DNA of 64,000 nt from Pseudomonas sp. HR96 (GCF_034059295.1 NZ_CP139141.1:1347001-1411000); one strand, 5' to 3'. Positions 46,585 through 56,018 are shown, counted from the stretch's first letter. Program-made: numbers and translations. Notes: generated by a model from the sequence alone, not told the origin.

Positions 46585-47735
46585 CAGGCGAGCAACTTGA
46601 CCAGGGTCTGGTAGTAGATCTCGGTCAGCAGGTCCAGATCGCTGGCCAGGATGCGTTCGTTGACCTGGTGGATGGTTGCGTTGACCGGACCCAGTTCGAC
46701 CACCTGGGTGCCCAGGGTGGCGATGAAACGGCCGTCGGAGGTGCCGCCGCTGGTCGAAGCCTGGGTCTCGCGGCCGGTCACCTGACGGATGCTTGCCGCC
46801 ACGGCGTCGAGCAGGGCGCCGGGCTCGGTGAGGAACGGCAGGCCCGACAGGGCCCAGTCGACGTGCCAGTCCAGGCCATGCTTGTCGAGAATCGCGGCAA
46901 CACGCTGCTGCAGCCCCTCGACCGTGGACTCGGTGGAGAAGCGGAAATTGAACAACGCGGTCAGGTCACCAGGAATGACATTGGTGGCGCCGGTGCCGCT
47001 GTTGAGGTTGGAGATCTGGAAGCTGGTCGGCGGGAAAAAGGCATTGCCCTCGTCCCAGTGCTCGGCGGCAAGCTCGGCCAGGGCCGGCGCGGCCAGGTGG
47101 ATCGGGTTGGCGGCCAGGTGCGGATAGGCCACGTGACCTTGCTTGCCACGCACCGTCAGGGTGGCGCCAAGCGAGCCGCGGCGGCCGTTCTTGACCACGT
47201 CACCGACCAGCGTGGTGCTCGACGGCTCGCCGACGATGCACCAGTCCAGGCGCTCGTTGCGCGCCTTGAGGCGCTCGACCACGGCCTTGGTGCCATGGTG
47301 GGCCGGGCCTTCCTCGTCGCTGGTGATCAGAAAGGCCACTGCGCCCCGGTGATCCGGGTAGTCACCGACGAATTTCTCCGCCGCCACCAGCATCGCCGCC
47401 AGGCTGCCCTTCATGTCGGCGGCGCCGCGGCCATGCAGCATGCCCTCATCGTCGATCAGCGCCTCATAGGGCGCGATCTGCCAGTTCTGCACCGGGCCGG
47501 TGGGCACCACGTCGGTGTGCCCGGCGAAGCACAGCACCGGGCCGTCGGCGCGGCCGTGGCGGGCCCAGAAATTGTCGACGTCCTCGATGCGCATCGGCTC
47601 CAGGGTAAAGCCGGCGGCGCCCAGGCGCTGCATCATCAGCTTCTGGCAGTCGGCATCCAGCGGCGTCACCGAGGGACGGCGGATGAGGTCGCAGGCCAGT
47701 TGCAGGGTCGGCGAGAGATCGGCGGGGGCGGTCAT
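46584..47735 (-). CDS. dapE: Succinyl-diaminopimelate desuccinylase
   Basis: Zinc enzyme (383 aa) hydrolysing N-succinyl-LL-diaminopimelate to LL-DAP for lysine and peptidoglycan. M20 peptidase-fold signatures: metal-site [11 protein letters not shown], bridging Asp in GRGAADMKG, catalytic Glu pair in TSDEEGPA and the late [10 protein letters not shown]. Start: ATG at 47735 (MTAPADLSP) with GTTGGAA upstream; the frame continues 46 codons upstream without similarity. It heads the minus-strand unit dapE-rlmA-125aa-plsB. dapD and dapC are further along in this window. Confidence 0.96.
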   Translation of the reverse strand: MTAPADLSPTLQLACDLIRRPSVTPLDADCQKLMMQRLGAAGFTLEPMRIEDVDNFWARHGRADGPVLCFAGHTDVVPTGPVQNWQIAPYEALIDDEGMLHGRGAADMKGSLAAMLVAAEKFVGDYPDHRGAVAFLITSDEEGPAHHGTKAVVERLKARNERLDWCIVGEPSSTTLVGDVVKNGRRGSLGATLTVRGKQGHVAYPHLAANPIHLAAPALAELAAEHWDEGNAFFPPTSFQISNLNSGTGATNVIPGDLTALFNFRFSTESTVEGLQQRVAAILDKHGLDWHVDWALSGLPFLTEPGALLDAVAASIRQVTGRETQASTSGGTSDGRFIATLGTQVVELGPVNATIHQVNERILASDLDLLTEIYYQTLVKLLA

Positions 47736-47978
47736 GGTGATATTTCCAACGGGGGCCAGGAACAGACGTGGGCAAAGGGGCGATATGTTAAAGCAAAAGC
47801 GCGTCGAATGCGTTGCGCGGTTGGAATTCAGCTTGCTGGACAGGGCCGGCATCAACGCTTTTGAGGATCCCATCCTTGTAACATTTTGTACTTACATATC
47901 AATGAGTTATCTTGCTTTATGAACCGTTTATTTCTTCTATGGTGAGTGTTCTACCCACGAGCACTGGAGATCCATAGC
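47736..47978. other. Divergent promoter region, dapE / delta-60 gene
   Basis: 240 bases with no gene. About 47875-47945 is markedly AT-rich compared with the rest of the window (for example TTGTAACATTTTGTACTTAC) and probably holds the promoter of the rightward delta-60-repeat gene, which looks acquired. The dapE promoter lies on the left side. Confidence 0.45.
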
Positions 47979-49124
47979 ATGCTGAAATTGCCCGCACAGC
48001 CTGGTGATGCCGACGAAGATTTTGGTCAGCGCGGTTCGCTGGCATTGAACAAAGGAGAGATCATTGATTTTCTGGTGGCGCAAGGCCCCTCGACGCTGGC
48101 CCTGGCCCGCTACCGTCAGCGCTACGTGATATGCCGGTTCAACCAACAGGGCGAGCTGGATACCTCCTTTGCCCACTCGGGCTATCTGGACGATACCTTC
48201 GATCCCGCAGGCCACTCGACCGTGTCTGCGCTGTTCGTCGATGAGCGGTCGGGCGTCATCAGCGTCTGCGGTCGAGTCCGCCTTGGGGGCGTATGGCAGT
48301 CGGCGATTGCACGCTACGATGCCGATGGCCACGCCCTGGCCGCCGCTGGGGGCTCTGGGCGCACCGTCTTCAGCTTTTACAGTCCCGAAACCGAGCATGC
48401 CGGGTTCGCCTCTTTTCTGCTGGCCGTGACCGACAGCGGGCAACCTGATACCTCTTTCAACGGCTCCGGGTCCCTGGAGTTGCGCCATCAGGGTGAGCCG
48501 CTGCAGATCCGCAGCTTGACTGTGCAAGCCGACGGCTATCTGATCACTGCCAGTCAGCCACGCGGCAATGGCGTGGCCAGTGCTCTGGTGGGCAAAGTCG
48601 GGCTCGACGGCACCTTGGACACCAGTTTTGGGCCGCAAGGCGATGGGTTTTGCAGCTGGTCGCCGCCCGGTGAGCTCTGTGCGTTCAGCAGTCTGGTGTC
48701 AGCCAGCGGTTTTCTGATCGCCATCGGCACGGCGGCGCGCAACGGTGAGCCGAATATCGTCAGCTGGTCGCTCACCGAGCAGGGTCGTCCGGTCACGCTG
48801 CAGCCGCAGGCTTTGGCCGCGCACCTTGCCTATCCCCAGGTCGCCACGGCCGTGTGCTTGCCCAGTGGCAAGCTGGTGGTCGCTGGCAGCAGTCAATACC
48901 CGGGCAGTTTCGAACGCGGCGGACTGCTGCTCGGGCTGACCAGTCAAGGGCTGCTGGATCCCGGTTTCGCCGACGATGGTGTGCTGCTCAGCGAGCCGTA
49001 TCGCGAATACCTGGCGCTACTGCCCGACAGCAGAGGGGGAGTGCAGGTGGCGGGGCATCAGTTCGATCTCGATGATTTCGTATCGACGCCAACTGCCTGG
49101 CGGTATTGGGTGGCCGCCGAGTGA
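47979..49124 (+). CDS. Delta-60-repeat protein
   Basis: 381-aa protein without a signal peptide, built of a loosely repeated unit of about 55-65 residues, each with a G-x-LDTSF / QPDTSFNGSG / LLDPGFADDG type turn (for example GELDTSFAHSGYL, GTLDTSFGPQGDGF). This is the delta-60 repeat, expected to fold as a beta-propeller-like array. In Pseudomonas such proteins are often surface-related but uncharacterised. Start: ATG at 47979 after GGAGATCC. It lies between dapE and ndvB, genes that are neighbours in P. aeruginosa, so it looks like an insertion. Ends in a strong terminator. Confidence 0.78.
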   Translation: MLKLPAQPGDADEDFGQRGSLALNKGEIIDFLVAQGPSTLALARYRQRYVICRFNQQGELDTSFAHSGYLDDTFDPAGHSTVSALFVDERSGVISVCGRVRLGGVWQSAIARYDADGHALAAAGGSGRTVFSFYSPETEHAGFASFLLAVTDSGQPDTSFNGSGSLELRHQGEPLQIRSLTVQADGYLITASQPRGNGVASALVGKVGLDGTLDTSFGPQGDGFCSWSPPGELCAFSSLVSASGFLIAIGTAARNGEPNIVSWSLTEQGRPVTLQPQALAAHLAYPQVATAVCLPSGKLVVAGSSQYPGSFERGGLLLGLTSQGLLDPGFADDGVLLSEPYREYLALLPDSRGGVQVAGHQFDLDDFVSTPTAWRYWVAAE

Positions 49125-49128
49125 AGCC

Positions 49129-49159
49129 ACCACCGGCCACGGAAGTGGCCGGTGGTTTT
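49129..49159. terminator. Terminator between delta-60 gene and ndvB
   Basis: ACCACCGGCCAC (49129-49140), loop GGAA, GTGGCCGGTGGT (49145-49156), then TTT. A perfect 12-bp stem between convergent genes; it can serve the rightward gene and, less well, the leftward one. Confidence 0.85.
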
Positions 49160-49181
49160 GATGCGCTTCAGCGTGGCCGGG

Positions 49182-51776
49182 TCAAACGTTCGGCACCGGC
49201 TCGTCCTGGGTCACCGATGGCTTGGGCAGTGACGACAGGAAGGCCATGACCAGTGCGGCCACGTAGGGCAGCGATTGCACCAGCAGCATCGCCACCCAGA
49301 ACCGCATGTCATTGCTCGGCAGGCCCTGCACCAGGCAGATCCCCCCTGCTGCGCTCCACAGCAGCAGCATGATGAACAGTTCTTCCCTGGCTTCCGAGAT
49401 GGCCACCAGCAGGCCGTGGCTGTCGGCGTTCTTCGGCGTGCGGAAGAATGGGATGCTGGTGGTGAAGAAGCCGTACAGCACCGCCTTGGCGATGGTGTGC
49501 GACAGCGCCAGGCCCGCCAGCGCAGCGCAGAAGGCATCCGTCAGGTTGACCCCCACTGCGCGGCGGTACAGGAAGATGATCTTGCCGACCTTGAAGAAGA
49601 ACAGCGCCAACGGCGGGATGGCAAAGATCATCAGTGGCGGGTCGACCCGTTGCGGCACGATGATCATCGCCGCAGACCACAGCAGCGCGCCCACGGTGAA
49701 GAAGATGTTCATGCCGTCCGCAACCCAGGGCAGCCAACCCGCCAGGAAGTGGTAGCGCTGGCCGCGGGTCAGCTCGGTGCCCTTGCCGCGCAACAGTTGC
49801 GCGGTGTGGCGCTTGATGATCTGGATCGCGCCATAGGCCCAGCGGAAGCGCTGCTTCTTGAAGTCGATGAAGGTGTCGGGCATCAGGCCCTTGCCGTAGC
49901 TGTTGTGGTAGTACGCCGCGCTGAGGCCCTTCTCGAATACGCGCAGGCCCAGCTCGGCGTCTTCGCAGATGCACCAGTCGGCCCAGCCCAGCTCCTCGAG
50001 GACCGAGCGCCTGGTCATGGTCATGGTGCCGTGCTGGATGATCGCGTCACGGTCGTTGCGGGTGACCATGCCGATGTGGAAGAACCCCTTGTATTCCGAG
50101 TAGCAGAGTTTCTTGAACAGGCTCTGGTCCTGGTCGCGGTAGTCTTGCGGCGACTGCACCACGGCGATCTTCGGGTCGCTGAAGTGCGGCACCATGTGTT
50201 TCAGCCAGTTGCGGTCGACACAGTAGTCCGAGTCGATCACCGCGATCACTTCGGCGTCCTGGGCCGTGTGCGGAATCAGGTAGTTCAGCGCACCTCCCTT
50301 GAAGCCGGCCAGAGGGGCGACGTGGAAGAACTTGAAGCGCGGGCCGAGGGTCTCGCAGTAGTCGCGTACCGGCTCCCAGACTGCCGGGTCCTTGGTGTTG
50401 TTATCAATGATCAAGACCTCGAAATCCGGGTAGTCGAGGTTGGCCAGGGCGTTCAGGGTCTGCATGACCATCTCTGGCGGCTCGTTGTAGCAAGGTACGT
50501 GCACCGAGACTTTCGGCCGATAGGCCTGGTCGTCATGCACCGGCAGGAATTCGCGCCGGCGCTTGTGGGTCCAAACCGCCTCGGCCAGCTCGTGGGCTTC
50601 GGTCAGCAGGACGATGAACACGCCCATGGCGCCCAGCGCCAGCAACACGCCGACGGTCAAGCTGAACCAGGTACTGTACTGCTGACTGTAGTCATAGCCG
50701 ATGTACACCAGCACCGAACCACAGAGAAAGGCGATAAACGTCAGGAAGGTGCGCCCGCGCTGACGCAGCGCCGAGCCATCGATCAGCAGCAGGGTCAGTG
50801 CCAACAGCGCCAGAACCACCGAGCCGACGGCCAGCACGCGCCATTGCTGGATCGCCACGACCGGGCCTTCGAGGTTGAATTTCTGCTGACGGGCAGCGTT
50901 GAACACGCCCCAGTACGCGCCCACCGAGCCTTCGTCGCTGGCTTTCCAGGGTTGGTCGTAGGCTTCGATGACGAAATAGTTGTAGCCGTTGCGGTTCAGT
51001 CGATTGACCAACGTGCGCAGGTAGATGGCCTGGTCGGCCTGGCTGGCGTCGGCTCCGCCGCGCATGTGGCCATTGCTCGGCCAGCCCACTTCGGATAGAA
51101 GCAGGGGTTTTTTCGGGAACTGGTGCTTGAGTTCGCGCGCCCGGTCGAGGACGAACTGCTGGGCCTTGTCCACCGGGATGTGCTCCCAGTACGGCAGGAT
51201 GTGCGCAGCCACCAGGTCGACGTGCTTGGCCAGGGAGGGGTTGTCTTTCCAGATGTGCCATTGTTCCGAGGTGGTCACCGGCACCTTCACTGCAGCGCGG
51301 ACCCGGTCCAGGTAGTCGCTCAGCGCCTGTACCGTGACTTCTTCACGGAACAGCGCCTCGTTGCCGACCACTACGCGCACCACGCTACGGGTGCTGTTGG
51401 CCAGCTGGATGGCGGTGGCGATTTCGCGCTCGTTGCGTTCCAGGTCCGGGCTGATCCAGATGCCCAGCGTCACCCGCAGGCCGAATTCCTCAGCCAGCTT
51501 GGGGATGTCAGCCTGGGTGCCGTCTACCGAGTAAATGCGGATATTGTCGGTAAACTTGCTCATCTGCTCCAGGTCCTGGCGGATTTCGTCATCCGTCGGG
51601 TACTGGTCTTTCTGCGGGTTCTGGCCCAGGCGAAAAGGCGAGTAGGAGAAGCCGGAAATGTGTTCAGGCCAGTTGGGTGCGGTGACGGGGCGATTGACCA
51701 ACGCCCAGAAACCGGTGAACAACGCCGCGATCGCCACCACGACGACCAGGTTGATGCCAAATTTACGCGAGGACAT
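49182..51776 (-). CDS. ndvB: NdvB-like beta-glucan glucosyltransferase (GH17 fused to GT2)
   Basis: Membrane protein of 864 aa. TM1 (about 8-27), then a periplasmic GH17 (beta-1,3-glucanase-like) domain to about 315 with both acids present (Glu140 in VVGNE, Glu229 in LLLSEVGW), helices at about 325-410, a cytoplasmic GT2 domain about 435-665 with D-x-D in VIDSDY and the QxxRW-type QRFRW, then further TM helices. In P. aeruginosa ndvB, adjacent to dapE, makes cyclic beta-1,3-glucans that bind aminoglycosides in biofilms; the domain order here matches. Start: ATG at 51776. opgD of the other glucan pathway is also in the window. Confidence 0.88.
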   Translation of the reverse strand: MSSRKFGINLVVVVAIAALFTGFWALVNRPVTAPNWPEHISGFSYSPFRLGQNPQKDQYPTDDEIRQDLEQMSKFTDNIRIYSVDGTQADIPKLAEEFGLRVTLGIWISPDLERNEREIATAIQLANSTRSVVRVVVGNEALFREEVTVQALSDYLDRVRAAVKVPVTTSEQWHIWKDNPSLAKHVDLVAAHILPYWEHIPVDKAQQFVLDRARELKHQFPKKPLLLSEVGWPSNGHMRGGADASQADQAIYLRTLVNRLNRNGYNYFVIEAYDQPWKASDEGSVGAYWGVFNAARQQKFNLEGPVVAIQQWRVLAVGSVVLALLALTLLLIDGSALRQRGRTFLTFIAFLCGSVLVYIGYDYSQQYSTWFSLTVGVLLALGAMGVFIVLLTEAHELAEAVWTHKRRREFLPVHDDQAYRPKVSVHVPCYNEPPEMVMQTLNALANLDYPDFEVLIIDNNTKDPAVWEPVRDYCETLGPRFKFFHVAPLAGFKGGALNYLIPHTAQDAEVIAVIDSDYCVDRNWLKHMVPHFSDPKIAVVQSPQDYRDQDQSLFKKLCYSEYKGFFHIGMVTRNDRDAIIQHGTMTMTRRSVLEELGWADWCICEDAELGLRVFEKGLSAAYYHNSYGKGLMPDTFIDFKKQRFRWAYGAIQIIKRHTAQLLRGKGTELTRGQRYHFLAGWLPWVADGMNIFFTVGALLWSAAMIIVPQRVDPPLMIFAIPPLALFFFKVGKIIFLYRRAVGVNLTDAFCAALAGLALSHTIAKAVLYGFFTTSIPFFRTPKNADSHGLLVAISEAREELFIMLLLWSAAGGICLVQGLPSNDMRFWVAMLLVQSLPYVAALVMAFLSSLPKPSVTQDEPVPNV

Positions 51777-51976
51777 AAGCAGTTCGGGTTCCGAAAGGTG
51801 GAACAAGGCAGGACCGGCGACCGCCGGTCGGCGCGCATCCTACTCCGCGCTGTGTAGGACTGTACAGAAAATGGCGTAGGACATTTCCTTAGAGTGTTTA
51901 TTTTCACGGAGTTCGCCGGGGTGCTTGAGCAGGACCGGAGGCGTATACTGCGCGCCGGTTTTTCGAGGTGTTGGTC
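51777..51976. promoter_or_regulatory. Divergent promoter region ndvB / tcdA
   Basis: TATACT at 51944-51949, 28-33 bases before tcdA, is a likely -10 box; no clear -35. Toward ndvB there is a direct repeat GTAGGAC (about 51853 and 51877) around a CTGTACAG palindrome. These could be regulator sites for ndvB (inference). Confidence 0.45.
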
Positions 51977-52786
51977 ATGACTACAGAAGATCCACGGTTC
52001 GCCGGCGTTGCCCGCCTGTATGGCCGTGAAGGCATGCAGCGGTTGCAGGCGGCACACGTGGCGATCGTCGGTATCGGTGGCGTTGGTTCCTGGGCGGCGG
52101 AAGCGATTGCCCGCTGCGGGGTAGGGGAGATTTCCCTGTTCGACCTGGATGACGTCTGCGTCAGCAACACCAATCGGCAGTTGCATGCCCTGGACGGCAA
52201 CGTCGGGCGGGCCAAGGTCGAAGTCATGGCCGAGCGCATCCGCGCCATCAACCCGGCCTGTACCGTGCATGCGGTCGCGGACTTCGTGACCCGCGAGACC
52301 ATGGCCGAGTACATCGGCGAGCATCTGGACTGCGTGATCGACTGCATCGACAGCGTCAACGCCAAGGCGGCGCTGATCGCCTGGTGCAAGCGGCGCAAGG
52401 TGCAGATCATCTGCACCGGTGGCGCCGGCGGGCAGATTGACCCGACGCAGATCCGGGTGGGCGATCTGAACCGTACCCACAACGACCCACTGGCGGCCAA
52501 CGTGCGCTCGACGCTGCGTCGCGACTACGGATTCTCCCGCAATGTCAGCCGCCACTACAGCGTGCCCTGCGTGTATTCCACCGAACAGCTGCGCTACCCG
52601 GCGGCAGATGGCAGCGTTTGCCTGCAGAAGAGCTTCGTCGGCGAAGGGGTCAAGCTGGACTGTGCCGGAGGCTTTGGCGCGGTGATGATGGTCACGGCGA
52701 CCTTCGGCATGGTGGCGGCGACCAAGGCGGTGGAGAAGATCGTCGCGGGAGGGCGACGGCCGAGCGAGCGGGCCAAGGCCGTCTGA
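51977..52786 (+). CDS. tcdA: tRNA threonylcarbamoyladenosine dehydratase TcdA (CsdL)
   Basis: E1-like enzyme that cyclises t6A37 to ct6A (269 aa). ATP-binding motif AIVGIGGVGSWAAEA at 29-43, LFDLDDVCVSNTNRQ after it, and the conserved Cys-containing CTGGAGGQIDPT. Start: ATG at 51977 with GAGGTG 7-12 bases upstream. It converges on csdE-csdA with a 12-base gap, preserving the CsdA-CsdE-CsdL association known from E. coli, where sulfur transfer partners TcdA. Confidence 0.94.
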   Translation: MTTEDPRFAGVARLYGREGMQRLQAAHVAIVGIGGVGSWAAEAIARCGVGEISLFDLDDVCVSNTNRQLHALDGNVGRAKVEVMAERIRAINPACTVHAVADFVTRETMAEYIGEHLDCVIDCIDSVNAKAALIAWCKRRKVQIICTGGAGGQIDPTQIRVGDLNRTHNDPLAANVRSTLRRDYGFSRNVSRHYSVPCVYSTEQLRYPAADGSVCLQKSFVGEGVKLDCAGGFGAVMMVTATFGMVAATKAVEKIVAGGRRPSERAKAV

Positions 52787-52798
52787 GGCCGGCAAGCC

Positions 52799-53203
52799 CT
52801 ACGCTACCAGCTGCGCCATCCGCTTGAGCACTGCATTGAGGCCGTTGCTGCGCGACGGCGATAATTGCCGCCCGAGCCCCAGCTGATGGAACCAGTCGGC
52901 CAGGTCGAGCGTTTGCAGCTCCTGGGTGCTGGCGTCCTCGACTCGCACAAGAAGCAACGCCAGCAGCCCGCGGATGAGGCGGGCATCACTGGCCGCGCGA
53001 AATTGCCAGCGTTCGCCCTGCCGTTGCGCCACCAGCCATACCACGCTTTCGCAGCCCGACACACGGTTGGCCTCGCAGCGTTCGCTGTCGCTCAGCGGCG
53101 CCAGCTGCTCACCCCATTGCATCAGCAGGCGCGCGCGCTGTTCCCAGCCTTTCGCTGCGGCGAACACCGCCAGTGCCTGTTCGGCAGCGGGCGGCAGGCT
53201 CAT
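52799..53203 (-). CDS. csdE: Sulfur acceptor protein CsdE (SufE family)
   Basis: 134-aa SufE-fold protein that takes persulfide sulfur from the desulfurase. The acceptor Cys51 is in RVSGCESVVW, the family motif. Overlaps csdA by 4 bases. No suf cluster is present nearby, and with tcdA opposite the CsdE assignment is preferred over SufE. Confidence 0.88.
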   Translation of the reverse strand: MSLPPAAEQALAVFAAAKGWEQRARLLMQWGEQLAPLSDSERCEANRVSGCESVVWLVAQRQGERWQFRAASDARLIRGLLALLLVRVEDASTQELQTLDLADWFHQLGLGRQLSPSRSNGLNAVLKRMAQLVA

Positions 53204-54405
53204 CGCAGGATCTCCAGAGCCTTGTCCAGCGCCTGGAAGAATTGCTCCAGGTCTTGCGAATCGTTATAGAGCCCCAACGACACGCGGATCGCGCCGCCCA
53301 GGCCAAAGCGCTTGAGCAGCGGCATTGCGCAGTGATGGCCGGCGCGCACGGCGATCCCCTGTTCGGTCAGCAGCGAGGCAAGGTCTGCGTTGTGCACGCC
53401 CTCGACCACAAAGCTGGCCAGCGCCACCTGCGGCTCGCCCAGCAGCTTGATGCCTTCGCGGTCGTTGAGACCGCGCAGCAAATGGCCGTGCAGCGCTGCT
53501 TCATGGGCCTGCACGGCGTCGGCATCGAGGCCGGCCAGGTATTCGAGGGTGGCGCCCAGGCCGATCACGCTGCCGATTGCCGGGGTGCCGGCCTCCAAGC
53601 CCAAAGGTGCGCGATGGAAGGAAGCGGACTGATAGTCGGCCATCTGCACCATCTCACCGCCAAACTGCCAGGGCCGCAGCCGCGCCAGCGCCTCGGCCTT
53701 GCCATAGAGCACGCCGACGCCGTCGGGGCCGTACAGTTTGTGGCTGGAGAAGGTATAGAAGTCGCAGTCCATGGCGGCAACGTCATGGCGGCCGTGGACC
53801 ACGCCCTGAGCGCCGTCGACCACGGTCAACGCGCCATAAGCCTGGGCCATAGGCAGCAGCTGATGCAGCGGTTGCCAGGCGCCGATCACGTTGGACAACT
53901 GGCTGATGGCGAGCAGCCGGGTGCGCGGGCCGATCAGCGAGCGCGCCGACTCGACGTCGATCAGGCCATGGCGGTCGAGTGGAAGCACCACCAGGTCGAG
54001 CTGCCTGCGCAGCGCCAGTTGCTGCCAGGGCAACAGGTTCGCGTGGTGTTCCAGGGCGCTGATGACGATGGCATCACCGGGCTCGAACAAGTGCTCGAGG
54101 CCGTAGGCCAGCAGGTTGATCGCGCTGGTGGTGCCGTGGGTAAAGACCACCTGCATCAGGCTGGGCGCATTGAGCCACTGCGCCACGCGTTCGCGGGTGG
54201 CTTCGAACGCCTGGGTGGCCAAGGCCCCGGGCAGATGCTGGGCCCGGTGTACATTGGCGGCACCGTGGCTGTAGTAGTGGTTCATGGCATCGAGCAGCGC
54301 CTGTGGCTTCTGCGCCGTGGCCGCGTGGTCGAGGTAGGTCTGGTGCTGTCGTTGCAGTGCGGCGATGGCCGGAAAATCGGCACGCCAGGGGGAGGGCTGG
54401 AACAT
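53200..54405 (-). CDS. csdA: Cysteine desulfurase CsdA (class V aminotransferase, SufS-like)
   Basis: PLP enzyme (401 aa) making alanine and protein persulfide from cysteine. PLP Lys223 is in SSHKLYGP, and catalytic Cys359 in RAGHHCAMP, the group II (SufS/CsdA) form. Start: ATG at 54405 (MFQPSPWRADFP, as in homologues); a GTG at 54420 is the alternative. It transfers sulfur to CsdE, encoded next. Confidence 0.92.
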   Translation of the reverse strand: MFQPSPWRADFPAIAALQRQHQTYLDHAATAQKPQALLDAMNHYYSHGAANVHRAQHLPGALATQAFEATRERVAQWLNAPSLMQVVFTHGTTSAINLLAYGLEHLFEPGDAIVISALEHHANLLPWQQLALRRQLDLVVLPLDRHGLIDVESARSLIGPRTRLLAISQLSNVIGAWQPLHQLLPMAQAYGALTVVDGAQGVVHGRHDVAAMDCDFYTFSSHKLYGPDGVGVLYGKAEALARLRPWQFGGEMVQMADYQSASFHRAPLGLEAGTPAIGSVIGLGATLEYLAGLDADAVQAHEAALHGHLLRGLNDREGIKLLGEPQVALASFVVEGVHNADLASLLTEQGIAVRAGHHCAMPLLKRFGLGGAIRVSLGLYNDSQDLEQFFQALDKALEILR

Positions 54406-54459
54406 GATCGTCTGGCTCACAGGGTGTCGAGCCCGGGCTGCGCCGGGCTCGACGGGCCA

Positions 54460-55494
54460 TTAGTTATGAGCGTGCAGCGCTTCGTTCAGCTCGATGGCCG
54501 ACTTGTGGGACTTGCACTCCACCGCACCACTTTGCGAGTTGCGACGGAACAGCAGGTCCGGCTGGCCGGCCAGCTCGCGAGCCTTGAGCACTTTGACCAG
54601 CTGGTTGTTCTCGTCCAGCAGCGTCACCTTGGTGCCGGCGGTGATGTACAGGCCAGCCTCGACGGTGTTGCGGTCGCCCAGCGGGATACCGATGCCGGCA
54701 TTGGCGCCGATCAGGCAGCCTTCGCCGACCTTGATGATGATGTTGCCACCGCCCGACAGGGTGCCCATGGTCGAGCAGCCGCCGCCCAGGTCCGAGCCCT
54801 TGCCGACGAATACGCCTGCGCTGACGCGGCCTTCGATCATGCCCGGGCCTTCGGTGCCAGCGTTAAAGTTGACGAAACCTTCGTGCATGATGGTGGTGCC
54901 TTCACCGATGTAGGCACCCAGACGCACGCGAGCGCTGTCGGCGATGCGTACGCCGGTCGGCACTACGTAGTCGGTCATTTTCGGGAACTTGTCCACCGAG
55001 AATACTTCCAGCAGTTCGCCGCGCAGGCGCGCTTCAAGCTGCAGGCCAGGCAGTTCGGTCAGGTCGACCGCACCCTGGCTGGTCCAGGCCACATTGGGCA
55101 GCAGCGGGAAGATTCCGGCCAGGCTCAGGCCGTGCGGCTTGGCCAGGCGATGCGAGAGCAGGTGCAGCTTGAGGTAGGCCTCGGGGGTTGAGGTCAGCGC
55201 GGCGTCTTCGGCCAGCAATGTGGCCACCAGCGGCTTGTGGCTTTCAGCGAGGCGGGTCAGCAGGGCGCCTTGCGCGGCGTCGATGCCCTTGACGATTTCG
55301 GCCAGCTGCGAAGCCTGGGTATTGCTGAAGGTGATGGCCTGGTTGCCGCCGGTGTAGCCCAGCACTGGCGCGATGGCGGCGACCAGCTCGGCCGAGGGGT
55401 TGAGCAACGGCTGGGCGTAGAACACTTCCAGCCAGCTGCCTTGACGATTCTGGGTGCCGACGCCGAAGGCCAGGCTGAACAATGGGTTGGACAT
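54460..55494 (-). CDS. dapD: Tetrahydrodipicolinate N-succinyltransferase
   Basis: Lysine/DAP pathway enzyme (344 aa), the long Pseudomonas and actinobacterial type of DapD. The left-handed beta-helix of hexapeptide repeats is seen at about 175-300 (VRLGAYIGEGTTIMHEGFVN, GNIIIKVGEGCLIGANAGIG). Start: ATG at 55494 with AAGAGGTAA 7 bases before. Product of DapD goes to DapC and then DapE, both in this window. Confidence 0.95.
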   Translation of the reverse strand: MSNPLFSLAFGVGTQNRQGSWLEVFYAQPLLNPSAELVAAIAPVLGYTGGNQAITFSNTQASQLAEIVKGIDAAQGALLTRLAESHKPLVATLLAEDAALTSTPEAYLKLHLLSHRLAKPHGLSLAGIFPLLPNVAWTSQGAVDLTELPGLQLEARLRGELLEVFSVDKFPKMTDYVVPTGVRIADSARVRLGAYIGEGTTIMHEGFVNFNAGTEGPGMIEGRVSAGVFVGKGSDLGGGCSTMGTLSGGGNIIIKVGEGCLIGANAGIGIPLGDRNTVEAGLYITAGTKVTLLDENNQLVKVLKARELAGQPDLLFRRNSQSGAVECKSHKSAIELNEALHAHN

Positions 55495-55540
55495 GGAGTT
55501 ACCTCTTGAATAAAAAACGGGGCCCGGTTGCCAGTGCTTG

Positions 55541-55561
55541 TTGTTACTGGACAGTTACTGG
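55541..55561. repeat. Short tandem duplication at the 3' end of the ArsC-like gene
   Basis: TTACTGGACA is repeated almost in tandem (GTTACTGGAC at 55543-55552, AGTTACTGGAC at 55553-55563). The stop codon of the ArsC-like gene lies within the second copy. A small recent duplication. Confidence 0.5.
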
Positions 55562-55902
55562 ACGGCCGCCGTGTACAGGTCTGGCTTGAAGCCAATCAGG
55601 GTTCTGTCGCCGAGATCGAGCACCGGGCGCTTGATCATCGACGGTTGCGCCAGCATCAACTCGACAGCCTTGGCCTGGTCGATATCGGCCTTCTGGGCGT
55701 CGTCGAGCTTGCGGAAGGTGGTGCCCGCGCGGTTGAGCAGTACTTGCCAGCCATGTTCGTCGCACCAGCGGTTCAGGTGCTCGCGGTCGATGCCAGCGGC
55801 CTTGTAATCGTGAAAGTCGTAGCTGACGGCGTGTTCGTCAAGCCAGCTGCGGGCCTTCTTCATGGTGTCGCAGGCTTTGATGCCATAAAGGGTGTAGGTC
55901 AT
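55555..55902 (-). CDS. ArsC-like reductase (YffB/Spx family)
   Basis: 115-aa thioredoxin-fold protein, MTYTLYGIKACDTMKKARSWL. Single active-site Cys11 in KACDTMKK, and the family end KRPVLDLGDRTLIGFKP. This is the YffB branch, found beside dapD or dapE in many gammaproteobacteria, and is not a proven arsenate reductase: a glutathione-dependent thiol role is likelier. It precedes dapD after 60 bases in the same direction. Confidence 0.88.
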   Translation of the reverse strand: MTYTLYGIKACDTMKKARSWLDEHAVSYDFHDYKAAGIDREHLNRWCDEHGWQVLLNRAGTTFRKLDDAQKADIDQAKAVELMLAQPSMIKRPVLDLGDRTLIGFKPDLYTAAVQ

Positions 55903-56018
55903 GAATGTCTGAGGCGAGCCGGTTTCCCCGACGCTCCCTCGCTGCTCCTTCCTGTCGAATCGCCGAATTATGCGACATCGATTCTTTCAATGCCATGACT
56001 AGGTGGTGACAGGGCTGC

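Noticed and set aside
55555..55902. Arsenate resistance gene arsC
   Set aside because: It belongs to the YffB branch next to dapD, with no arsenite pump or ArsR gene around.
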